Positions 57,809 to 64,000 of a stretch of DNA of 64,000 nucleotides are shown one piece after another (positions within the stretch are counted from its first letter, which is position 1; every line of letters starts with the position of its first letter). This DNA comes from CBDFKS01 sp965248905 (GTDB lineage Bacteria; Chloroflexota; Dehalococcoidia; Lucifugimonadales; JAGWBF01): positions 1,736,001-1,800,000 of the forward strand of contig CBDFKS010000007.1 in the NCBI GenBank assembly GCA_965248905.1, written 5' to 3'. The position numbers and the translations under genes are program-made. The notes under the pieces were generated by a model. That model was given only the letters and a program-made list of their open reading frames with translations. It did not search any database and was not told the origin of the DNA.

Positions 57809-58401
57809 TGTCGTGCTCCCAGCATTGCCTTCAACCCCCGAAAGCTCGTTAGTGAGAGAGCGAAGAGGACCATAGGCGGCACCATCCGAATCGGGAAAAT
57901 CCTGACGGAACCGTTACAGTAACCCCGAAGGGTCTCCTCATAAAAATCTGGCTCCACACTCATCTGAACACCAGGTATAGCTCCAACACAGGCTGTGACT
58001 GGACTTACCAGCCCCAGGAGTTGCCCCGTTTCTGCCGGGTTACCCAACCCAACCTGTAAGCTCACATTCAGCTCCCTAACTCTGATGGCCCGTAGCATCC
58101 GTCTGGCAAACCTCAAGGAGTGTCCGGGAAGCCCTCTTGTCCTGATCGCAGCTAGGAATCGCCTGAGGCTCCTCTTCCTTCTTCGGCCCTGTTCCTTTGG
58201 CTTCTCCTCCTTCGGCTCATTTCCGTTTTCACCTCCACCGAGGTCTTTTCCCACCAACCCAAAGAGCCATCCTATCCGCACCCTCGACTGAAACCTTTCA
58301 TTCCTCTCCAGAGAAAAGCTCAGATCAAAGGGTACGGACAGGATCAGGACTAGCAATCCCGCCAGGCTAGATATCGAGACCAGGACCCAGACCCACCACA
58401 T
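57805..58401 (-). CDS. DUF2953-type membrane-anchored protein
   Basis: A 198-residue protein with one N-terminal membrane helix (VWVLVSISSLAGLLVLILSV), then PFDLSFSLERNERFQSRVRI and GWLFGLVGKD, a basic linker (EEKPKEQGRRRKRSLRRFLA) and a C-terminal LQVGLGNPAETGQLLGLVSP. This fits DUF2953, which in spore formers sits beside YtfJ-type genes, as it does here (13 bp after it). There is no other sign of sporulation. Its role is unknown. Confidence 0.72.
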   Translation of the reverse strand: MWWVWVLVSISSLAGLLVLILSVPFDLSFSLERNERFQSRVRIGWLFGLVGKDLGGGENGNEPKEEKPKEQGRRRKRSLRRFLAAIRTRGLPGHSLRFARRMLRAIRVRELNVSLQVGLGNPAETGQLLGLVSPVTACVGAIPGVQMSVEPDFYEETLRGYCNGSVRIFPIRMVPPMVLFALSLTSFRGLKAMLGARQ

Positions 58402-58414
58402 GATATGCTATTCT

Positions 58415-58774
58415 CTACTCAGATTTCTCGCCGTGTTTTTGTAGCGCCGCACCTATTGCTGCCCCGACCTTTTCAAGACCGGAGGGAGACCCGGCGACGG
58501 GCTCCACTCTGACGCCATCTTTGTTGATTATGATGACAGCAACAGGCTTGACTCCTCCACCACCACCGGTCCCGCTGCCGCCTCCCTCTCCATCATGTCC
58601 ATCCTTTTTCCCCTTGCCACTTCCACCACCGGCCCCAAAACCGAATCCGACACTTAGGAGAGGGACGACAGTGTTTCCCTCCACGGTCAGGGGTTCTCCG
58701 ACCACAGTCTTCGCACTTAGCAGCCTCTCCATCTCCTCCACAGAGTTCTTGAGTAGTTTCTCTACCTCTTCCAT
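58415..58774 (-). CDS. YtfJ/GerW-type protein
   Basis: A 119-residue protein: VVGEPLTVEGNTVVPLLSVG, a Gly-rich stretch (residues 48-75), then VKPVAVIIINKDGVRVEPVA, the pattern of YtfJ/GerW proteins (named for spore germination in Bacillus but widely found in non-spore formers). No function is known outside sporulation. It heads the small group with the DUF2953-type gene. Confidence 0.8.
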   Translation of the reverse strand: MEEVEKLLKNSVEEMERLLSAKTVVGEPLTVEGNTVVPLLSVGFGFGAGGGSGKGKKDGHDGEGGGSGTGGGGGVKPVAVIIINKDGVRVEPVAGSPSGLEKVGAAIGAALQKHGEKSE

Positions 58775-58909
58775 ATCTTCCTCCTATACCGTTATTTTGG
58801 TGATTCCGATCCGTTCCGCTGTCTATGATAGCCGGAGCATAGCCCCTTTTAACCAGGAATATGGGTGATTTCCCCGTCGGTCATTAGGATGACTGATCGG
58901 TCGGTCTTA

Positions 58910-59326
58910 TTAAGGTATTTCGCTAAACTCTACGTCTTGGAATCCATGCCAGTGGACCATGCGTCCCATCTCCGCTAGATCTTCCCGTCCTTGGACGAGG
59001 GTCGCGAAATGGTTTCCAGCCACCAGGCCCACCCTTGTGCCGAAGATGGAAGGACCGTACGGAAGCAGAATCTCCTTGGAAGTCACATAGCCCGGATACA
59101 CCAGAAGTTCCCCCTTCGAGGGGTATGTGGTATGGTTCTCATATTCAATATCCAAAGCAATATGGTCCATAGGAACGCAAGCGGTCTCGCCGCACCATCG
59201 AGCTTGAATGAGGCTGCCCGAAAAGGGCATGAGTGCTCTCATGGCGTTGCAGGTTTTGGGAGCCTTCTCTTCCTCCCAGGCGGCGACAAACAGGAATTGC
59301 TTGGTCTTGATTTGCAGCTTCGACAT
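58910..59326 (-). CDS. DUF3830-like protein
   Basis: A 138-residue beta-rich protein: FLFVAAWEEEKAPKTCNAMR, ALMPFSGSLIQARWCGETAC and YPSKGELLVYPGYVTSKEIL, close to the cyclophilin-like DUF3830 pattern. Members lie near catabolic genes in Chloroflexota and proteobacteria and have no known role. AAGGAGGA precedes the ATG at 59326, excluding the longer frame from 59419. Confidence 0.65.
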   Translation of the reverse strand: MSKLQIKTKQFLFVAAWEEEKAPKTCNAMRALMPFSGSLIQARWCGETACVPMDHIALDIEYENHTTYPSKGELLVYPGYVTSKEILLPYGPSIFGTRVGLVAGNHFATLVQGREDLAEMGRMVHWHGFQDVEFSEIP

Positions 59327-59504
59327 GGACGGTATCCTCCTTGATCGGCTAGATTCAACGAGGTCAAGAATGGCACAGTTACGCATGAGTTGTCCAGAAC
59401 AAGGACTCAAGACAGTCACCAGCGACTATTTCCAGTTTCCCAACGCATAGGATATCCTGATACGTTTGATATGGGATATATCCCCAGAAGCAGAAAGGAG
59501 CAGA

Positions 59505-60056
59505 ATGGCGAGAGTACGTTTCTTAGAGAGGGAGGACCTGGAGCCGGAGCAGAGGCACGTTTACGAAGAGATCGAGGCCAGCCGCGGGCGTGTCGAGCCG
59601 AACTTCAAGGCCCTCCTTAACAGCCCCGAGGCAGCTTCCAGGATGTCCGCTATGGGGGCATACGTCCGATTCGAGACTTCCCTATCTCCCAGAGTCAAGT
59701 CTCTGGCGGCCCTCACAACGGCTCGGGAGGCCGATGGTGACTACGTCTGGACCGCAAACGAACGCCAGGCCCGCAACGTGGAGCTGGAGGACGAAATCAT
59801 CGATGCTATCCGAGAGCGTCGTGCCCAGGAGGCTCTGAGTCCTGAGGACGCAGCCATAGTGGGGTTCACCCAGGAGCTTCTTCGGCAACATCGGGTTTCC
59901 GACGCCAGCTTCACGGCAGTCCAGCAGGTTTTGGGGGATGTGGGAGTAGTTGATCTGCTGGTGTTCATCGGCTATTACCACAGTCTATCCCACGCCCTTT
60001 CGGCCCTGGAAGTGGTGGACCTGGCCGATGGAGTTGTCTCTACCCTTCGTAAATGA
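59505..60056 (+). CDS. Carboxymuconolactone decarboxylase/AhpD-like protein without Cys pair
   Basis: A 183-residue helical protein: FLEREDLEPEQRHVYEEIEA, ALLNSPEAASRMSAMGAYVR, LAALTTAREADGDYVWTANE and VQQVLGDVGVVDLLVFIGYY. This fits the CMD/AhpD fold; the C-x-x-C of AhpD-type peroxidases is absent. AAAGGAG precedes the ATG at 59505. Substrate and role are unknown. Confidence 0.82.
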   Translation: MARVRFLEREDLEPEQRHVYEEIEASRGRVEPNFKALLNSPEAASRMSAMGAYVRFETSLSPRVKSLAALTTAREADGDYVWTANERQARNVELEDEIIDAIRERRAQEALSPEDAAIVGFTQELLRQHRVSDASFTAVQQVLGDVGVVDLLVFIGYYHSLSHALSALEVVDLADGVVSTLRK

Positions 60057-60096
60057 AGTGCGACAACTCTCTTTTCCCGGGCTATGCCCACTTAGA

Positions 60097-60213
60097 AACT
60101 ATCTCAAAAGGTGGTTCGACAAGCTCACCACGAGCGGGTGGGGTGACCTGATCCGCTCGTGGTGAGCTTGTCGAAGGACAGGGTCTGCCAATCTCGGCCG
60201 TTTTGAGATAGTT
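60097..60213. mobile_element. MITE-like element, 117 bp, with REP core
   Basis: Perfect 13-bp inverted ends AACTATCTCAAAA (60097-60109) and TTTTGAGATAGTT (60201-60213), flanked by CTTAG on both sides (60091-60095 and 60215-60219), as a target duplication would be. Inside, a second palindrome holds GGTTCGACAAGCTCACCACG and CGTGGTGAGCTTGTCGAAGG. It encodes nothing; no transposase in the window has these ends. Confidence 0.72.
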
Positions 60214-60344
60214 ACTTAGTCTGCATGCTCGGTGAATCCGCTTCTTGAAATGACTGGGGAACGGAGCTAGTATTGACATGGTGTAGAGTCCCTCCCGATG
60301 ATTGAATGTCAGCGGCATAATCCTCTGAAAACGGGGGTACACAC

Positions 60345-61751
60345 GTGGCCAGCAAAGAAATAGCCTTGATGGCCCATTTGATGCGACGGGCCGGCTTTGG
60401 CGCTCCGTACCCGTCTGAACTTGAAGCCAGAGCCTCCAAGGGGTACGAAGCGACCGTAGAGGAGCTCCTGGACCCGGATGCCTATGGCATTCCCGAATTC
60501 GATGAGCTGGAGATGGCCAGGTTCTATCCGGGCCACGATTTCCCCACCAATTCCTACTTGGCAGCAGCCAACTTCATATACCATTTGGTGACCACGCCGC
60601 GTGCGTTGGAAGAGAAGGTAGCGCTCTTCTGGCACATGGTCTTCGCTACCGGGGCTAGCAAGGTGGCGAATCCTAGTCAGATGGTGCACCAGGTCGCCAT
60701 GTTTCGGAGGCATGGCCTGGGTAACTATAGAGACCTGTTAGTCCGGCTGGCCAAGGACCCAGCCATGATTTTCTGGCTGGACAATCAAGAAAACCATAAG
60801 GTTGCCCCTAACGAGAATTGGGGCCGAGAGCTGTTGGAGTTGTTCTCCATGGGCCAGGGGAACTATACCGAGCAGGATGTGTACGAAGCTGCTCGGGCCT
60901 TTACAGGTTGGACGATCAAGCCAAAGGTCCCCGGATTCTATCTTTGGGATTTCGAGTTCAGGCCTGAAGACCACGACTCCAGTGAGAAGCTGTTTCTGGG
61001 CCAGCAGGGACGGTTCAACGGCGAAGATGCTATCGATATCATTGTCCAGCAGCCTGCTACGAGCCGGTTTATCGCACGGCACCTGTACAACTTCTTCGTG
61101 GCCGACGACGTGCAGGTGCCCAGCTGGAATGATGTGCCGCCCCGGGACCCCGAGGCCGTGCAGGCCATCGCCGAGGTCTTCGTAAGCTCAAGCTACGACA
61201 TACGATCTACCCTGAGGTTCCTGTTCAACTCCGAGTTTTTCAAGGATGAGAGCACCTGGTTCGCCAAGATCAAGAGCCCCGCCGAAGTTGTAGCCGGCAA
61301 TAGCCGCCTAATAGGAGATTTCAAGGAGCCGGAGCAGGGTGTGATGCTATTGCACCAGGAGACCGTGTATCAGGGTCAGACCCTTCTAGACCCGCCCAGT
61401 GTGGAAGGCTGGCACACCGGACATGAGTGGATCGACGGGGGCTCGTTGGTGCGACGAATCAACTTTTGCGCGGACCGGCTGAGCGATACAAGTATGCCCG
61501 GCGTCAGATACATCATCGACGGGCTAGCCTCCAAAGGTAGTCTGTCACCGGAAAATCTTGTGGATGGCTGCCTTGAGCTCCTGGGCGCCATTCGTCTGGA
61601 TGGAGAAACCCGGCAAACACTCATCGAGCACGCGAGGGGTTGGGCTGACATTAAGCAGGGCTCCACTGAACGGGAGTCGGAGGTGTTCAGTGAGCGAGTA
61701 ACGGAGATCCTACGGCTCGTTGCGGCTGCCAAGGAGTACCAATTCTGTTAG
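60345..61751 (+). CDS. DUF1800 family protein
   Basis: A 468-residue protein with LMAHLMRRAGFGAPYPSELE, EKVALFWHMVFATGASKVAN, LDNQENHKVAPNENWGRELL and ELFSMGQGNYTEQDVYEAARA (shown as parts of at most 20), the marks of DUF1800. Such genes mostly lie beside DUF1501 genes; here an NHL-repeat gene follows instead. No signal peptide is visible. The start is GTG with a weak GGGGG site. Function unknown. Confidence 0.85.
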   Translation: MASKEIALMAHLMRRAGFGAPYPSELEARASKGYEATVEELLDPDAYGIPEFDELEMARFYPGHDFPTNSYLAAANFIYHLVTTPRALEEKVALFWHMVFATGASKVANPSQMVHQVAMFRRHGLGNYRDLLVRLAKDPAMIFWLDNQENHKVAPNENWGRELLELFSMGQGNYTEQDVYEAARAFTGWTIKPKVPGFYLWDFEFRPEDHDSSEKLFLGQQGRFNGEDAIDIIVQQPATSRFIARHLYNFFVADDVQVPSWNDVPPRDPEAVQAIAEVFVSSSYDIRSTLRFLFNSEFFKDESTWFAKIKSPAEVVAGNSRLIGDFKEPEQGVMLLHQETVYQGQTLLDPPSVEGWHTGHEWIDGGSLVRRINFCADRLSDTSMPGVRYIIDGLASKGSLSPENLVDGCLELLGAIRLDGETRQTLIEHARGWADIKQGSTERESEVFSERVTEILRLVAAAKEYQFC

Positions 61752-61867
61752 TATAGGCGCCTGCTATTTTCCTACGGGCGTGCATATGGCATACCCGCTT
61801 CATAGTAACGTAGAAAGCTTTGGTTCCAGGGAGTTTATCGATCACTTCGCTCCCTGACCTTAGGCCA

Positions 61868-62923
61868 ATGGAGGTGGAATTGCCTACCACATATGTAGCA
61901 GCGGGATGCGCCTTCACATATGTTGACTGCATAGGAGGCCCAATGGCCAGCTCGCAGAAGTCTTTTCAGCACCCTGCGGCTGTTGCCAGGAGCAAGGACG
62001 ACATCCTCTATGTGGCCAATGCGAGCGACGAATGGAACAACTCCCCTCGGATAACCAAGTGTACGTTCAACCACGAATGGATCATGGACATAGGTGTCAA
62101 AGGCCCAGGGTCTGGGACATACATCCTCACGGTTGATAACCTTCAGGATGGACAGTTCCTGTGGCCGGGTGGCATGGTCCTGGACCGCGAGGAGACAATA
62201 TTCCTCACCGACCAGGCCTGCCACAAAGTCGTCATGTACAGTAACGACGGCGCCTTCCTCGGCCGATGGGGCACTAGGGGCTCAGGAAAAGGTGAATTTA
62301 ACAAGCCCAGCGGCATAACCCTGGATAAACAGGAGAACATATATATAGTTGATTCCTTGAACCACCGCGTCCAGATATTCACCAAGGACGGCAAGTTCCT
62401 GGACCAGTGGGGAGAGGGAGGCTCCGGCGAGGGACAGTTGAACCGCCCATGGGGCATCAGCATGGATGCCGATGGCGATTTCTACGTTGCCGACTGGGGA
62501 AACGATAGAGTGCAAAAGCTATCCCCTGACGGCCATTACCTGGCTACATTCGGCACACCGGGGACCGGCAGAGGGGAGCTAAACCGGCCCAGCAGCGTGG
62601 CGGTGGACAAGGATGGCGACGTATACGTGTGTGATTGGGGCAATCATCGGCTTCACGTATATAATCCCGACGGAGACTTCAAGGTAACCATTATCGGAGA
62701 CGCCATGGAGCCCTCTCCCTGGAGGCAACTGCTGCTCGAAGCAAACCCCGACATTGTGAAGGCCAGGGCCCGGGCGGACCTGGAGCCCGAATGGCGATTA
62801 CGTACACCAGTTGCAGTAAACGTCGGCGAAGACTACAAAATCCTCATCGTGGAGTCCAGGCACCACCGCATTCAGGTCTATCAGAAGGACCCCGATTACC
62901 AGGATGTCCTGCTGACCCTTTAG
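61868..62923 (+). CDS. NHL-repeat beta-propeller protein
   Basis: About 351 residues with five or six NHL blades: PGGMVLDREETIFLTDQACH, FNKPSGITLDKQENIYIVDS, LNRPWGISMDADGDFYVADW and LNRPSSVAVDKDGDVYVCDW. Such six-bladed propellers bind proteins or act as lactonase-like enzymes. There is no signal peptide. The ATG at 61868 is used; a TTG at 61880 preceded by GGAGGTGG is an equal candidate. It follows the DUF1800 gene. Confidence 0.82.
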   Translation: MEVELPTTYVAAGCAFTYVDCIGGPMASSQKSFQHPAAVARSKDDILYVANASDEWNNSPRITKCTFNHEWIMDIGVKGPGSGTYILTVDNLQDGQFLWPGGMVLDREETIFLTDQACHKVVMYSNDGAFLGRWGTRGSGKGEFNKPSGITLDKQENIYIVDSLNHRVQIFTKDGKFLDQWGEGGSGEGQLNRPWGISMDADGDFYVADWGNDRVQKLSPDGHYLATFGTPGTGRGELNRPSSVAVDKDGDVYVCDWGNHRLHVYNPDGDFKVTIIGDAMEPSPWRQLLLEANPDIVKARARADLEPEWRLRTPVAVNVGEDYKILIVESRHHRIQVYQKDPDYQDVLLTL

Positions 62924-62976
62924 CTGAGGTGTGGGACGGGATCCGTATGCCACATGGGACTTCTCTGAAAATAGCC

Positions 62977-63048
62977 CAGCGTCCTTCGACGGGCTCAGGA
63001 CGAACGAGGTCGAGGTGGTCCGCTCATGGTGAGCCTGTCGAACCATGA
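62977..63048. repeat. REP-like palindrome (TTCGACGGGCTCAGG type)
   Basis: CCTTCGACGGGCTCAGGACG and GGTGAGCCTGTCGAACCATG form facing arms. The same word family is at 4788-4814 and inside the MITE at 60097. Confidence 0.6.
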
Positions 63049-63138
63049 GGTGCAGTACGACCCATTTTCATCCACCGGTGTCGCCCTATCGGCGCATGAC
63101 CACTTCGCAGATTACAGCCGAGCGTCTTCCGGAGCCTA

Positions 63139-63287
63139 GTACTCAGTCAACCATAAAACCGATGCATCGTTTCACCCCCACTCTAACTCTCCCCCATCAA
63201 GAGGGAGAGAACAAGTCCTTCCCCCTCGATGGGGGAAGGCTAGGATGGGGGTTAAAGGTACATATCAAATCTAAGTTGACTAAGCTC
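63139..63287. mobile_element. MITE related to the IS630-type element, copy 2
   Basis: 149 bp with ends GTACTCAGTCAACC and GTTGACTAAGCTC, flanked by TA (63137-63138, 63288-63289). Its core (GATGCATCG, TTCACCCCCACTCTAA, GAGGGAGAGAACAAGTCC, CTCGATGGGG) is that of copy 1 at 32375-32537. It encodes nothing. The rest of 62924-63361 holds a REP palindrome and no gene I can see. Confidence 0.8.
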
Positions 63288-63361
63288 TAGTTCTAAAGTA
63301 GTGGCCGATACAGGCTTGTCCTAGTCGAACGGGCGCCCAGGACAACCCATACCCTCGAACG

Positions 63362-64000
63362 TCAGATTACGTCCATTTGCCATAACGCTCGTGTGGCTAC
63401 TACTGTTCCCGAAATGAGCACCACCAGCGTGGTAGCCATTGGGATGAGTCTCTGAGATGAGCGGATCAGCTTGTTTTGGAATCGAAACCGCTCCAATCTC
63501 CGTCTGGCGTAGACCAGCAGTAGCCCCACACCAGCCAATACCGCTGCCATACCCGCGCTAAAGGCCATGATCAAAAGAATGCCGAACTCTATCCGGTTCA
63601 GCGACATAGCGGCCAGAAAGATTATTATGGCTGAGGCCGACGGCACCAGGCCGCCAACTAATCCAAGAGCGGTCAAGCTTTTCCAGCTGATCGGGATGTC
63701 GTTGTGCTTATGCGATAGCTCATCAGCGTAAGCTTGAGGCTGACCATGGGAATATCCATGCACAACATTCATGCTCTTGTTTTTGATGTGCCGATAGTAT
63801 CGGACCAGGCTGGAGGCCGTGGGATCAATGTCGGAGTGGGAGTGGCGCTGCCAGGCAGGTTCGTTGTGCCGGTGCGCAGGCACAGAAGCCTTCCGATTGC
63901 TTCGTAGCCGGCCGGTTAACAGCCACACGCCGATCCCAATGACTATCACCCCTGAGACCAGATTAAGCCATGGATACAGTCGCTCTGGGGCAATGATATG
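63362..64000 (-). CDS. NicO/RcnA-type nickel-cobalt transporter, N-terminus cut off by window edge
   Basis: The minus-strand frame is open to the window edge and its visible part reads APERLYPWLNLVSGVIVIGI, a His-rich loop (HRHNEPAWQRHSHSDID and HGYSHGQPQAYADELSHKHN), then LTALGLVGGLVPSASAIIIF and further helices. The His-rich loop and GG-x-VPSASA motif fit NicO/RcnA-type transporters or nickel exporters. At least 213 residues are present with no start seen. It would pump Ni2+ or Co2+ across the membrane. Confidence 0.8.
   Translation of the reverse strand, partial: HIIAPERLYPWLNLVSGVIVIGIGVWLLTGRLRSNRKASVPAHRHNEPAWQRHSHSDIDPTASSLVRYYRHIKNKSMNVVHGYSHGQPQAYADELSHKHNDIPISWKSLTALGLVGGLVPSASAIIIFLAAMSLNRIEFGILLIMAFSAGMAAVLAGVGLLLVYARRRLERFRFQNKLIRSSQRLIPMATTLVVLISGTVVATRALWQMDVI

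Noticed and set aside
57401..57922. Plus-strand open frame of 173 codons
   Set aside because: It is antisense to the small gene at 57620 and the DUF2953 end, which have coupled starts and stops; no recognisable product.
58415..58774. Sporulation locus based on the YtfJ/GerW and DUF2953 types
   Set aside because: No other sporulation genes in the window, and both families occur in non-spore formers.

Overview
The window looks like a chromosomal piece of an uncultured, probably aerobic and organoheterotrophic member of the Chloroflexota, most like the Dehalococcoidia/SAR202 type. This is an inference from gene content: several CaiB/BaiF CoA-transferases, MaoC pairs, MmgE/PrpD, D-aminoacylase-type amidohydrolase, DUF3830, DUF1800 and NHL-repeat proteins, a fused GlcD/GlcF-type dehydrogenase, and many short palindromic repeats between genes. 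There is no rRNA, CRISPR array or phage module. Two tRNA genes (Gln-CTG and Glu-CTC) are present.

Layout. 1-6.2 kb: a cut-off PD40 lipoprotein, an oxidoreductase, a tartrate/D-malate-type dehydrogenase, a TumE-like toxin-antitoxin pair, two subunits of a CO/xanthine-dehydrogenase-type enzyme without the large subunit, and an NrtS-like membrane protein. 6.3-8.4 kb: a small gene cut by an IS1182-like element. 8.5-14.5 kb: a five-module membrane protein broken by a 14-nt duplication, a RelE-type pair, pterin dehydratase, CoA-transferase, gamma-carbonic-anhydrase-like protein and HicAB. 14.6-31.8 kb: mostly small-molecule catabolism (MaoC pairs, hydrolases, amidase, CoA-transferases, enoyl-CoA hydratase), a TIR-like defence-type gene and an ABC exporter. 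31.9-33.8 kb: repeats, a MITE and an IS630-type element. 33.8-42.2 kb: a tightly packed run of nine minus-strand genes that starts with pheS, carries a CADD-like diiron protein, an ATPase and a PIN-like protein before pheT, and goes on through MNT/HEPN to moeA. 42.3-49 kb: sucCD, hydroxyisobutyrate-type dehydrogenase, aspartyl protease, NUDIX, MmgE/PrpD, ribokinase. 49.4-64 kb: the fused FAD/Fe-S dehydrogenase, a J-domain protein, tRNAs, two deacetylases, a cysteine hydrolase, a DUF2953/YtfJ group, a DUF1800/NHL pair and a cut-off NicO-type metal transporter.

The main themes are CoA-thioester and hydroxy/keto-acid catabolism feeding succinyl-CoA synthetase, molybdenum-enzyme support (moeA plus the CoxS/CoxM pair), and a high load of small toxin-like modules (TumE-like, RelE, HicAB, MNT/HEPN, ATPase-PIN, a decayed MazE-like antitoxin). 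Recent genome decay can be read directly: a transposon insertion with a 4-bp target duplication whose removal restores a reading frame, a 14-nt duplication that splits a gene, in-frame stops in a transposase, a TIR-like gene and an antitoxin, and repeat-derived peptides inside a dehydrogenase. All names rest on reading the translations by eye; no database search was run.
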